NCBI GenBank assembly: GCA_025463515.1
Contig: JAODAQ010000039.1
Span: 1 to 64,000, forward strand
Source of the DNA: Rhodoglobus sp.
GTDB taxonomy: Bacteria; Actinomycetota; Actinomycetes; Actinomycetales; Microbacteriaceae
Direction of reading: 5' to 3'
Length of the DNA stretch: 64,000 bases
The notes beneath the pieces were generated by a model. It did no database searches and was not told the DNA's origin. It was given only the letters and a program-made list of their open reading frames with translations. Numbering within the stretch: the first letter of the stretch is position 1; each line of letters opens with the position of its first letter. Below are positions 8,851 through 18,117 of this stretch, piece after piece. The position numbers and the translations under genes were made by a program.

Positions 8851-10319
8851 TGGGGGCACGGACGGGCGCGCAGTACCTCGAGCGCCTCAACGCCATGACG
8901 CCGACGCTGTACGTCGACGGTGAGAAGGTCACGGCACGGGTGGCGGAGCATCCGGCCTTCCGCAACAACGCCCTGAGCTTCGCCGCCCTGTACGACCTGC
9001 AGCACGGCAAGCACGCCGCCGAGCTCACCTACCCGTCGCCGACCACCGGCGACCCGGTCGGCATCTCCTTCCTCGTGCCCCGCTCCGAAGACGACCTGCA
9101 CCGGCGTCGCGAAGGCGCGGCGGTGTGGGCGAGGTACTCGAACGGATTCCTCGGCCGCACCGGCGACTACATGAACGCCGCCCTGACGGCCCTGTCGACC
9201 GCGGCCGAGTTCTTCGGCAGGGCGGACCCGGTGTTCGCCGAGCGCATCGCGGCGTACTACGAGTACGCCCGCGAGAACGACCTGCTCGCCACCCACACCC
9301 TGATCCCGCCGCAGGTCAACCGCGCGGTGTCGGGCAGCGCCCAAGCCGGCGCGCAGGTTGCGGCCCGCGTGGTCGAGGAGCGCCCGGACGGCATCGTGAT
9401 CCGCGGGGCACGGATGCTCGCGACCGTCGCGCCCATCGCCGACGAGCTTCTCGTGTTCCCCTCGACGCTCCTGCGCGGCACGGCGGAGGACGCCCCCTTC
9501 TCTTATGCGTTCGCCATCCAGAACGATGCGCCGGGCCTGAAGTACTACTGCCGGAGCCCGCTGTACCGGGGCGGCAGCGCCTTCGACGAGCCGCTCGCCT
9601 CGCGCTACGACGAGATGGATGCGCTCGTGGTGTTCGACGACGTGTTCGTGCCCAACGAGAGGGTGTTCCTGCTCGGGCATCCGGAGCTCTGCAACGCCTT
9701 CTACGCCGAGACCGGCGCGAGCCAGCTGATGACCCACCAGGTCGTGACGCGCACGCTCGCCAAGACCGAGTTCTACCTGGGGCTCGCGGCCTCGATCGCC
9801 GATGCGATCGGGATCGGCGGCTTCCCGCACATCCAGCAGGATCTGGCCGAGCTCATCTCCTACGTCGAGATCGAGAAGGCGCTGCTGCGCGCGGCGGAGG
9901 CCGACGGTGCTGCGAACGCCGAGGGGGTCTTCCTGCCGAAGTGGGACACGCTCAATGCCGCGCGCAACTGGTACCCGCAGCAGGTGTCGCCGAGGCTGGC
10001 TGAGATCATCCGCAAGTTCTCCGCGTCCGGCCTGATGGCCCTGCCCGGCGAGGCCGACTTCGAGACCGACGGCCGCGCCGACCTCGACCTGTACCTCCAG
10101 TCGGCGGCGCTGCCCGCACGCGATCGCGCGCGGCTGTTCAAGCTCGCCCTCGATGCGTCGGTCTCGGGCTTCGCCGGCCGCGAGTCGCTCTACGAGTACT
10201 TCTTCTTCGGCGACCCGGTGCGCATGGCCGGGGCGCTCGTCAGCTCATACCCGCTGGACGCGTACAGGGCGCGCGTCGACGAGCTGCTGAACCGCTCACC
10301 CCACCCAAGGAGATCCTGA
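8850..10319 (+). CDS. 4-hydroxyphenylacetate 3-hydroxylase (HpaB) family oxygenase component
   Basis: MGARTGAQYLERLNAMTPTLYVDGEKVTARVAEHPAFRNN...; ATGA overlap with the flavin reductase. Confidence 0.88.
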   Translation: MGARTGAQYLERLNAMTPTLYVDGEKVTARVAEHPAFRNNALSFAALYDLQHGKHAAELTYPSPTTGDPVGISFLVPRSEDDLHRRREGAAVWARYSNGFLGRTGDYMNAALTALSTAAEFFGRADPVFAERIAAYYEYARENDLLATHTLIPPQVNRAVSGSAQAGAQVAARVVEERPDGIVIRGARMLATVAPIADELLVFPSTLLRGTAEDAPFSYAFAIQNDAPGLKYYCRSPLYRGGSAFDEPLASRYDEMDALVVFDDVFVPNERVFLLGHPELCNAFYAETGASQLMTHQVVTRTLAKTEFYLGLAASIADAIGIGGFPHIQQDLAELISYVEIEKALLRAAEADGAANAEGVFLPKWDTLNAARNWYPQQVSPRLAEIIRKFSASGLMALPGEADFETDGRADLDLYLQSAALPARDRARLFKLALDASVSGFAGRESLYEYFFFGDPVRMAGALVSSYPLDAYRARVDELLNRSPHPRRS

Positions 10320-11728
10320 TGTCCAACGCCACAACCACCCCGCTCCTCGACCGGATGCAGCCCGCGTCGGGCGGCCGGGTCATCCTCGACGCCGCCACCC
10401 GGGAGCCGATCGGCAGGGCGCCCGAGCACACCGTCGCCGACCTCGATGACGCTCTCGCGCGCGCCCGGGCTGCCCAGCCCGGTTGGGAGGCCCTCGGCCA
10501 CGAGCGCCGTAGCGAACTGCTCGGCGCGGTCGCCGATCGTATCGACGAGTACGCCGAGCAGCTCGCCGAGCTGCTCTCCCGCGAGCAGGGCAAGCCGCTG
10601 AACGGACCGAACGCCCGGTTCGAGGTCGGGGCGTGCTCCGCCTGGCTGAGGGCCACGGCCGCGACGGTGCTCGAGCCCGAGGTGGTGGTCGACAGCGACG
10701 GGGTGCACGCCGAGCTGAGCTACCGCGCCATCGGCGTCGTCGGCGCGATCGGCCCGTGGAACTGGCCGATGATGATCGCGATCTGGCAGATCGCGCCTGC
10801 CCTCCGCATGGGCAACACGGTAGTCGTGAAGCCCAGCGAGTACACGCCGCTGAGCGTGCTCGCGCTGCTCGACGTGATGAACGAGGTGCTGCCGCCCGAC
10901 GTGCTCATCGGCGTCGCGGGCGACCGCGACGTTGGGGCGCGGCTCGCCTCGCACCCGGGTGTCGACAAGGTCATGTTTACCGGGTCGACGGCGACCGGGC
11001 GCAGGATCATCGAGGGCTCCGCGCAGAACCTCGCCCGGCTCACACTCGAGCTGGGCGGCAACGACGCGGGCATCGTGCTGCCCGGCGCCGACCCGGCCGC
11101 GATCGCGGAGGGCCTGTTCTGGGGCGCCTTCATCAACACCGGCCAGACCTGCGCGGCTCTCAAGCGCCTGTACGTGCACGACTCGATCTACGACGGCGTG
11201 GTCGACGCGCTCGCCGCAGTGACGGCACGGATGCCCATGGGCAACGGCCTCGACGAGGCGAATGTGCTCGGACCGCTGCAGAACCAGCTGCAGTTCGACA
11301 TCGTCAGCCGGCTCGTCGAGGATGCCCGGACCAACGGCGGACGGGTGGTGACCGGGGGAGCCCCCGCCACCGAGCTCGGTGAGCTGTTCTACCCGATCAC
11401 CCTCATCGCGGATGTCTCCGACGGGCTCGCGCTCGTCGACGAGGAGCAGTTCGGGCCCGTGCTGCCGATCATCCGGTACTCCGACGTCGACGATGCGGTG
11501 GCGAGCGCGAATCGCCTCGACGCGGGCCTGGGCGCCTCGGTGTGGGGCGACCGGGATGCCGCACTGGCGGTCGCCGCGAGGGTCCACGCGGGAACGGTGT
11601 GGATCAACTCCCACGGCGGCGTGCACCCCATGATCCCGTTCGGCGGCGTGAAGGGCTCGGGCTACGGGCTGGAGTTCGGCGTCGAGGGGCTGAAGGCGGT
11701 GTCGGTGCCGCGGGTGATCAACGGGTAG
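10319..11728 (+). CDS. Aldehyde dehydrogenase family protein
   Basis: GVVGAIGPWNWPMMIAIWQIAPALRMGNTVVVKPSEYTPL; LELGGNDAGIV; NTGQTCAALKR. Confidence 0.93.
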   Translation: MSNATTTPLLDRMQPASGGRVILDAATREPIGRAPEHTVADLDDALARARAAQPGWEALGHERRSELLGAVADRIDEYAEQLAELLSREQGKPLNGPNARFEVGACSAWLRATAATVLEPEVVVDSDGVHAELSYRAIGVVGAIGPWNWPMMIAIWQIAPALRMGNTVVVKPSEYTPLSVLALLDVMNEVLPPDVLIGVAGDRDVGARLASHPGVDKVMFTGSTATGRRIIEGSAQNLARLTLELGGNDAGIVLPGADPAAIAEGLFWGAFINTGQTCAALKRLYVHDSIYDGVVDALAAVTARMPMGNGLDEANVLGPLQNQLQFDIVSRLVEDARTNGGRVVTGGAPATELGELFYPITLIADVSDGLALVDEEQFGPVLPIIRYSDVDDAVASANRLDAGLGASVWGDRDAALAVAARVHAGTVWINSHGGVHPMIPFGGVKGSGYGLEFGVEGLKAVSVPRVING

Positions 11729-11789
11729 GCGCGCCAGTCTCGAGCAGCTCAAGGGTAGGCCCGCCGCATACCCCGTCTAGCATCAGACC

Positions 11790-13004
11790 ATGAGCGAAGC
11801 ACCGCCCGCCAGCCGCGTCAGCGGCGACGTGCGCAACCACAACCTCTCGCTCATCCTCGCCCACCTCGCGAGGGTCGGCCCGAGTGCGCGCAGCGAGATC
11901 TCGGATGCCACCGGCCTCACCCGTGGCGCGGTGACCGCCCTCGCGCAGATCCTCACGAGCGCGGGCCTCGCGCGCGAGCTCGACTCGGTCTCGAGTGGCA
12001 AGGGGCGCCCGCTCACGAAGCTCGAGCTGGCTGCCGACGGAGTGGCGCTGCTCGCGGTGCAGCTCGCGTCGGACGACGTGACCGCTCTGCTGACGACCCT
12101 CAGCGGCGAGGAGCTGTACCGCAGGGCGGTCGCCCACGGCCGTCCGATGGGCGATCCTGAAGCGGTGCTGGACGTGCTCGCCCGAGTGGTCGAGGACGTG
12201 CTCGGCGAGTCGAAGCGGCTCGGTCGGCGCGTCATCGACATCTCGGTGGTCGCGCTGGCCCCCGTCGGCGGCGAGCCCACGATCGTGCTGGCCGACGTCT
12301 CGCTGGGCTGGCTGCAGGTCGATGTGCTCGCCGGGCTCACGGCGCGCATTCCGGGTATCGACGGGACCCCGATCCGGCTGGGCTCCGACACTCCCGTGGC
12401 GGCGCTCGCCGAGCTCGAGCTGCTGAAGGCCGGCGGTGACGCGCTCTACCTCAAGTCCGACTCCAACGTGGGTGGCGCGATCATCTCCGCCGGCCGAAAC
12501 ATCGAGGGAGCGCACGGCTTCGGCGGCTCACTCGGCCATGTCGCGATCGTCCCGGATGGCCTCCCGTGCGAGTGCGGGCAGCACGGATGCCTCGTGACAG
12601 TCGCCGGCGTCGGCCCCCTGCTGGGCGACCGGGGCTGGGCGAAGCAGGGGCCGTCCGTCGCGCTCGAGGAGTTCGTCACCAGGGTCGAGGCGGGGGATCC
12701 CGAGGCGGTGGCGGCATGGGAGGCCGCTGTGCCGTGGATCGGCCGCACCCTGCAAGTGCTCGCGATGGCCACCAACCCGGGCGTCATCGTCATCGGCGGC
12801 CACTGGGCGCGGCTGCGCGACTCGATCGAGCGGGCGTTCCTGTCGAACCGTCCGTTCGCGCCGGGCGGGCGGGACGAGTTCGAGCCCGCCGTCGTGGCCG
12901 GAGTGCTCGGGGCAGACGCCGCACTGCGCGGCGCGGTCTGGGCGGCTCGAGACCGGTTCATCCGGGACCCGAGTCTCCTTCTTAAAATTCAACGCTTGAA
13001 TTAA
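11790..13004 (+). CDS. ROK family transcriptional regulator
   Basis: N-terminal HTH plus GHVAIVPDGLPCECGQHGCLVT (ROK CxCGxxGC motif). Confidence 0.92.
   Translation: MSEAPPASRVSGDVRNHNLSLILAHLARVGPSARSEISDATGLTRGAVTALAQILTSAGLARELDSVSSGKGRPLTKLELAADGVALLAVQLASDDVTALLTTLSGEELYRRAVAHGRPMGDPEAVLDVLARVVEDVLGESKRLGRRVIDISVVALAPVGGEPTIVLADVSLGWLQVDVLAGLTARIPGIDGTPIRLGSDTPVAALAELELLKAGGDALYLKSDSNVGGAIISAGRNIEGAHGFGGSLGHVAIVPDGLPCECGQHGCLVTVAGVGPLLGDRGWAKQGPSVALEEFVTRVEAGDPEAVAAWEAAVPWIGRTLQVLAMATNPGVIVIGGHWARLRDSIERAFLSNRPFAPGGRDEFEPAVVAGVLGADAALRGAVWAARDRFIRDPSLLLKIQRLN
12986..13002. promoter_or_regulatory. AT-rich palindrome aattcaa-cgc-ttgaatt, candidate ROK operator
   Basis: 7-bp perfect arms in an AT-rich island at the ROK 3' end / MFS upstream region. 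Confidence 0.5.
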
Positions 13005-13054
13005 AGCGGCGACAGGACGATACTCGGGTCATCCACTCAATGACGAGGAGAGTC

Positions 13055-14323
13055 GTGTCCACTTCCATCCCTTCCATCGCCGACGAGGCACCCGCCGAGG
13101 CGAAGGCGAGCCCGCAGTCTCCCAAGGGGCTCCTGCCCTCGCTGACCGTTCTCGCGCTCGTGATGTTCGCGAGCTACACCGGCGTCGGGCAGGTGCTCGT
13201 GCCCAACCAGCTCGCGCTCATCGACGAGCCGAACAAGGTCGCGAACTTCGCCATCATCTCGAGCGTCACCTTCGTGTTCACGCTGCTCACCCAGCCGATC
13301 ATCGGCACCTTCAGCGACCGCACCCGGTCGAAGCTCGGGCGGCGCTCGCCGTGGATCATCATCGGCGGCGCGGTCGGCGGCCTGCTGCTCATCGGCATGG
13401 GCTCGCTCACCTCGGTGGTCTGGATCGGCATCGCGTTCGTGACCGTGCAGGTCGCGCTCAACGGGCTGCACGGGCCGTTCACCGCGATCGTGCCCGACCG
13501 CTATCCGCGCAACCGCCGGGGCATCGCGAGTGCCATGTTCGGCATCGGCACGACCCTGGGCATCACCATCGGCGTGATCGTCGCGGGCCAGCTCGCGGCC
13601 ACCATCGGTCTCGCCTATGCGGTGTTCGGCGGCGCCGTGATCATCGCGGCCCTGCTGTTCGTGCTGGTCAACCGCGACTACTCGAGCAAGGACGCGGTGC
13701 ATCCGCGCCTGACCGCTGCGACCTTCTTCGCGGGCCTCTGGGTCAGCCCCCGCAAGCACCCCGACTTCGCGTGGGCCTTCGCCGCGCGTTTCCTGTTCAT
13801 CCTCGGGTACTTCATCGTGTTCTCGTTCCAGCTGTACCTCCTCACCGACTACGTCGGCCTGCCGCTCGAGACTGCCAACCAGAGCATCGGCCTGCTGGCG
13901 ATGGTGAGCCTCGTCACGACCGTCGTGGGCGTCGTGGTCGGCGGGTTCTGGAGTGACCGGGCCGGCCGCCGCAAAGTGTTCGTGTACGCGGCATCCGTGC
14001 TCGTGGCACTGGGGCTCGTGGCTCCGCTGGTCATGCCGACAGTGGCCGGGATGCTCGTGATGGGCGCCATCAGCGGGCTCGGGTTCGGCCTCTACACGGC
14101 GTGCGACACCGCCCTCATGACCGAGGTGCTGCCGCGCGACGGCGCCACCGCGGGCAAGGACCTGGGCATCCTCAACATCGCCACCAACCTGCCGCAGGCG
14201 CTCAGCGCGGCCGTGGCCGGCGTGCTCATCGCGAGCCTCGGCTACTCCGCGCTGTTCGTGTTCGGCATGGTCGCGGTCGTGCTGGGCGCGGTAGCACTGG
14301 TGCCGATCAAGAGCGTTCGCTAG
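13055..14323 (+). CDS. MFS transporter
   Basis: LVMFASYTGVGQVLVPNQLALIDEPNKVANFAIISSVTFVFTLLTQPIIGTFSDRTRSKLGRRSPWI; 12-TM-like; start may be ATG at 13040. Confidence 0.9.
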   Translation: MSTSIPSIADEAPAEAKASPQSPKGLLPSLTVLALVMFASYTGVGQVLVPNQLALIDEPNKVANFAIISSVTFVFTLLTQPIIGTFSDRTRSKLGRRSPWIIIGGAVGGLLLIGMGSLTSVVWIGIAFVTVQVALNGLHGPFTAIVPDRYPRNRRGIASAMFGIGTTLGITIGVIVAGQLAATIGLAYAVFGGAVIIAALLFVLVNRDYSSKDAVHPRLTAATFFAGLWVSPRKHPDFAWAFAARFLFILGYFIVFSFQLYLLTDYVGLPLETANQSIGLLAMVSLVTTVVGVVVGGFWSDRAGRRKVFVYAASVLVALGLVAPLVMPTVAGMLVMGAISGLGFGLYTACDTALMTEVLPRDGATAGKDLGILNIATNLPQALSAAVAGVLIASLGYSALFVFGMVAVVLGAVALVPIKSVR

Positions 14324-14342
14324 ACAGAACCAGGGAGAACAG

Positions 14343-15329
14343 ATGAATGCCGCAACGCTCATGGTGAGGGTGCAGGCCCTGCTGGGCAGGCCGCTGCCGA
14401 TCTCGACGCACTCTGCCCCGCTCGACAAGGGCGACAGCACAGTGCTGCTCGGCGACAAGTCGGGGCAGATCGCTCCGCGGCGGTCGGGCCTGCGATCGCA
14501 CCGCAACCTCGCCTACTCGGACGGCGTGCGGATGGACCTGCTCGTGCCCACGGGCGTCGAGCGGCCGCCCGTCGTGCTGTACGTTCCCGGCGGCGGTTTC
14601 ATCGTGTCGCCCAAGGCGGCGAACGGCGCGCTGAAGCGACACCTGGCCGAGGCGGGCTACGCGGTCGCGAGCATCGAGTACCGCACGGTGCGCAACGGCG
14701 CCACTTACGTCGACGGCGTGAGCGACGTGAAGTCCGCGGTGCGCTATCTGCGCGCCAACGCCGAGCGGTTCAGCATCGACCCGGGCCGCATCGCGCTGTG
14801 GGGCGAGTCGGCGGGCGGATACCTCGTGGCCATGGCGGGCCTGACCGACGGCGACCCGCGCTTCGAGTCGGGGGAGAACCTCGAGCAGAGCAGCGCCGTG
14901 CAGGCCGTGGTCGACAAGTTCGGCGGTTCGAACCTCAGCCTGATCGCCGCCGGTTTCGACGAGGCCACCGTGAAGGCGAACGAGGGCACCCAGACGTCGC
15001 TCGCGAAGTACGTATTCGGCCCCGAGGGCAGGCTGGCGCTCGAGGATGACCCCGAGGCCGTGACTGCGGCCGACCCCGCGAGCTTCGCCACAGCGGGCGC
15101 GCCGCCCTTCCTGCTGTTCCACGGCACGGACGACCGCATCATCTCGCCCGTGCAGACCGCGCACCTGCACTCGGCGCTGCTGGCCAGCGGCGCATCCAGC
15201 ACTCGCTACCTCATCGACGGGGCGGGCCACGGCGACCTCGCGGTCAAGGGCGGCGAGGAGAAGTACTGGAGCACGCGCGCCGTCCTGGCGGTCATGGTCG
15301 GCTTCCTCGACCGGCACCTCAAGCAGTGA
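14343..15329 (+). CDS. Alpha/beta hydrolase (esterase)
   Basis: VLYVPGGGFIVSPK...IALWGESAGGYLVAMAGL...FHGTDDRIISP...DGAGHGDL. Confidence 0.88.
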   Translation: MNAATLMVRVQALLGRPLPISTHSAPLDKGDSTVLLGDKSGQIAPRRSGLRSHRNLAYSDGVRMDLLVPTGVERPPVVLYVPGGGFIVSPKAANGALKRHLAEAGYAVASIEYRTVRNGATYVDGVSDVKSAVRYLRANAERFSIDPGRIALWGESAGGYLVAMAGLTDGDPRFESGENLEQSSAVQAVVDKFGGSNLSLIAAGFDEATVKANEGTQTSLAKYVFGPEGRLALEDDPEAVTAADPASFATAGAPPFLLFHGTDDRIISPVQTAHLHSALLASGASSTRYLIDGAGHGDLAVKGGEEKYWSTRAVLAVMVGFLDRHLKQ

Positions 15330-15808
15330 CGGATGCCGCGCGCGCGGCCATCGGCGAGATCCTCTCGCTGACCCGCCTACTGTCCCTGGCCACCGTCACC
15401 CCGTCCGGTCTCGCGCACGCGAACACGGCGTTCTTCGCCTACCAGCCGGACTTCCGGCTCGTCATCCTCTCGCCCCTGACCACGGAGCACGCCCGCAACC
15501 TCGCGGTGAACCCGACCGCCGCGGCGACGGTCTTCGACTCGCGGCAGACCCGCGAGCTGCGGCGCGGGGTGCAGGTGTTCGGCCGGATGACCGCGCTCGA
15601 CGGTGCCCACGGCTCCGACGGCGACGCCGCACTGCGGTGCTTCGGGGCCCGCTTCCCCGAGGTCGCGGCGGGGGCGCCTTCGTACGAGCACGTGCTGCGC
15701 AACGTCGACTGGCGGCTGTTCGAGCTCGTGCCCGCCCGCGTGAAGGTCTTCGACGAGGCACTGCTGCAGAAGGACGACTACGTCGAGGTCGCGCTGCGGC
15801 CCGTTTAG
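15326..15808 (+). CDS. Pyridoxamine 5'-phosphate oxidase family protein
   Basis: LSLATVTPSGLAHANTAFFAYQPDFRLVILSPLTTEHARNLAVNPTAAATVFDS. Confidence 0.82.
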   Translation: MTDAARAAIGEILSLTRLLSLATVTPSGLAHANTAFFAYQPDFRLVILSPLTTEHARNLAVNPTAAATVFDSRQTRELRRGVQVFGRMTALDGAHGSDGDAALRCFGARFPEVAAGAPSYEHVLRNVDWRLFELVPARVKVFDEALLQKDDYVEVALRPV

Positions 15809-15857
15809 GGCGAGCCCGGCGGTTCCCGTGGGGGCAGGGCGTCTCCGCTCGCGGCGT

Positions 15858-15909
15858 TAGCGGAACTAAGGACATTCGCACTCGACGCAGAGTGTCCTTA
15901 GTTTGGCTA
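15858..15909. repeat. Intergenic inverted repeat (11-bp perfect core aactaaggaca / tgtccttagtt)
   Basis: Core arms 15864-15874 and 15893-15903; followed by a G-rich tract 15911-15990 (gggaggggcaggggcaggggcagggcgggg...). Confidence 0.85.
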
Positions 15910-16101
15910 GCAGGGAGGGGCAGGGGCAGGGGCAGGGCGGGGAGGGGCAGGGCAGGGCCGGGCGGAACGGGGCAGGGCAGGGCAGGGCTGCTGCGGAGTG
16001 CCAAGGATGGTCGCGCGCCGGTATCGGCGCGACGCTGCTGCCGCGGCGGGCGCGTGGCGCCGAAAGCGCCGCGCGGAGCGAGGCGGACGGTTCGAGCGGC
16101 C

Positions 16102-16788
16102 CTAGTGGCGTCCGACGAACGCGACTACCGCCTCCTTGAACGCCCTGGCCGAGACCGCGTTGGAGTGGGTGCGTCCGGGGAGCAGTACGAGCTCGGCGCC
16201 GAGGCGGGCGGCGAGGTCGACCGGGTCGGTGGCGATCGTGTCGGCATCGCCCGTGACGAGGAGGGTGGGCTGCTCGGCCCGCTGCATCGGCGCAGTGGAG
16301 GCGCGCAGTCCTTCGGCGAAAGCGGCGAGGGCAAGAGGGTCGCGTCCCGGTGCCTGCATACCCGCGACCAGGTCGGCGGGCAGCGCGCCCGAGAGCGGGT
16401 CGGTGGAGGGCAGACCGCCCAGGCTCAGGGTGGCGATGCGCTCGGGCGATTCGCGGGCGACGTCGAGGCCGATCCGCGCGCCGAGGGAGTAGCCGAGCCA
16501 GTGCGCCCGCTCGACGCCGAAGTGGTCGAGCACCGCGAGGGCGTCGGCGCGCAGGAGGGCCGCCGAGTAGCGCGCGGGGTCCGGGGAGGTCTCGCTCGCG
16601 CCGTGGCCGCGGAGGTCGAACGTGATGAGGCGGTACCCCTCCAGGGCGCGGGGCCAGCCGGCGGCCACCCAGTTGTCCTGGGCGGTGGAGGCGAAACCGT
16701 GCACGGCGAGAATGGCGGGCGCGGCATCCGGCCCGCTGGTCTCTGCTGAGAGTGACAGGCCGTCGACGGTTGTGACGGTGTCGCGCAT
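16102..16788 (-). CDS. Alpha/beta hydrolase, AcoC-like acyltransferase-domain candidate
   Basis: ILAVHGFAST...FDLRGHGASETS...HWLGYSLGARIGLDVARESPERI...LLVTGDADTI; ATGA overlap with the lipoyl-domain ORF. Confidence 0.85.
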   Translation of the reverse strand: MRDTVTTVDGLSLSAETSGPDAAPAILAVHGFASTAQDNWVAAGWPRALEGYRLITFDLRGHGASETSPDPARYSAALLRADALAVLDHFGVERAHWLGYSLGARIGLDVARESPERIATLSLGGLPSTDPLSGALPADLVAGMQAPGRDPLALAAFAEGLRASTAPMQRAEQPTLLVTGDADTIATDPVDLAARLGAELVLLPGRTHSNAVSARAFKEAVVAFVGRH

Positions 16789-17111
16789 CAGTCCTCCGGG
16801 ATGCTCAGCCGCACGCGGCGGACGGGCTCCGACTCCTTGGGGACCGTGCCGACGATGCCGGCCTCCTCGTCCGGGACCTCGAAGGTCACGAACGGCTTGC
16901 CGACCTCGATGGTCTCGCCGTCGGCGGCGTGGAGGGTCTTGACGATGCCGCTCAGCGGCGACGGGATCTCGAGGGCCGACTTGGTGGTCTCCACCTCGAC
17001 CATCGGGTCGTTGCGCTCGAGCCGGTCGCCCGGCTTCACAAGCCACTCGATGACGGTCGCGTCGATGAGGCCCTCGCCGAGGTCGGGGAGGGGGAAGGTC
17101 TTGTCAGCCAC
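16788..17111 (-). CDS. Stand-alone lipoyl (biotinyl/lipoyl-attachment) domain protein
   Basis: PLPDLGEGLIDATVIEWLVKPGDRLERNDPMVEVETTKSALEIPSPLSGIV; 107 aa, ends without PSBD or catalytic domain. Confidence 0.9.
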   Translation of the reverse strand: MADKTFPLPDLGEGLIDATVIEWLVKPGDRLERNDPMVEVETTKSALEIPSPLSGIVKTLHAADGETIEVGKPFVTFEVPDEEAGIVGTVPKESEPVRRVRLSIPED

Positions 17112-18117
17112 GCCGGTACTCCAATGCTCGTTGCACGCCGAAGAGGATGCGGTCGACGCTCGGGATGAACTCGTCCTCGAGGTCGCCGGACGGGGTCGGG
17201 ACGTCGTAGCCGGTGACCCGCTCGACGGGAGACTTGAGCTCGCGGAAGCACAGCCGCGAGACGAGGGCCGTGATCTCGGCCCCCGGGCCCGCGGTGAGCG
17301 GCGCCTCGTGCACGACCACGGCGCGGCCGGTGCGCGACACGCTCTCCTGCAGCGACTCCTCGTCGATCGGGGTCAGCCAGCGCAGGTCGAGGACCTCGAG
17401 CTCGATGCCGTCCTCGGCCGCGAGCTCCGCCACCTGGAGGCAGCGGTGCACCATCGAGCCCCAGCACACGAGCGTCGCGTGCCGGCCCGGGCGCACGATG
17501 GTCGCGCCCTCGAGGTCGGCCGCGGCATCCGGGTCGACCGGGCCCTTGTTCCAGTAGCGGGACTTGGGCTCCATGAAGATCACCGGGTCGGGCATGGCGA
17601 TCGCGCGGCGGAGGAGGTGGTACGCGTCGTGCGGGTTGGACGGCGTGACGACCTTGAGCCCGGGGACGTGCATGAAGTACGTCTCGAGGCTCTCGCCGTG
17701 CAGTTCGGGGGCACGGATGCCGCCGAAGCTCGGCACGCGCAGGGTGATCGGCATCGGGAACGCGCCGCGGCTGCGGTAGTTCATCCGCGCGACCTGGGAG
17801 AGCAGCTGGTCGAAGCCCGGGAAGACGAAGCCGTCGAACTGCACCTCGGGCACGGGGTGCCAGCCGCCCATCGCGAGGCCGACGGCGAGGCCGATGATGC
17901 CCGACTCCGCGAGCGGGGTGTCGAACACCCGGCCCGCGCCGAACTCGGCCTGCAGCCCGTCCGTCATGCGGAACACGCCGCCGAGCACGCCGACGTCCTC
18001 GCCGAAGACGAGCATGCGGTCGTCGTCCGCGAGGGAGTCGCGCAGCGCGCGGTTGATCGCCCCCTGCATCGAGAGCTCGAGTGTGGCGGTGGCGGTTGCT
18101 GTTGCGGTCTCAGGCAT
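17104..18117 (-). CDS. 2-oxoacid dehydrogenase E1 beta subunit
   Basis: QGAINRALRDSLADDDRMLVFGEDVGVLGGVFRMTDGLQAEFGAGRVFDTPLAESGIIGLAVGLAMGG. Confidence 0.94.
   Translation of the reverse strand: MPETATATATATLELSMQGAINRALRDSLADDDRMLVFGEDVGVLGGVFRMTDGLQAEFGAGRVFDTPLAESGIIGLAVGLAMGGWHPVPEVQFDGFVFPGFDQLLSQVARMNYRSRGAFPMPITLRVPSFGGIRAPELHGESLETYFMHVPGLKVVTPSNPHDAYHLLRRAIAMPDPVIFMEPKSRYWNKGPVDPDAAADLEGATIVRPGRHATLVCWGSMVHRCLQVAELAAEDGIELEVLDLRWLTPIDEESLQESVSRTGRAVVVHEAPLTAGPGAEITALVSRLCFRELKSPVERVTGYDVPTPSGDLEDEFIPSVDRILFGVQRALEYRRG

Noticed and set aside
13037-14506. 489-aa His/Asp/Arg-rich minus-strand ORF
   Set aside because: Antisense to the MFS transporter; composition artefact.
15326-15808. 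PNPOx-family protein as a missing flavin reductase for StyA
   Set aside because: Sequence looks like a generic PNPOx-like FMN/F420 protein and is coupled to the esterase; a dedicated flavin reductase already exists at 8308.
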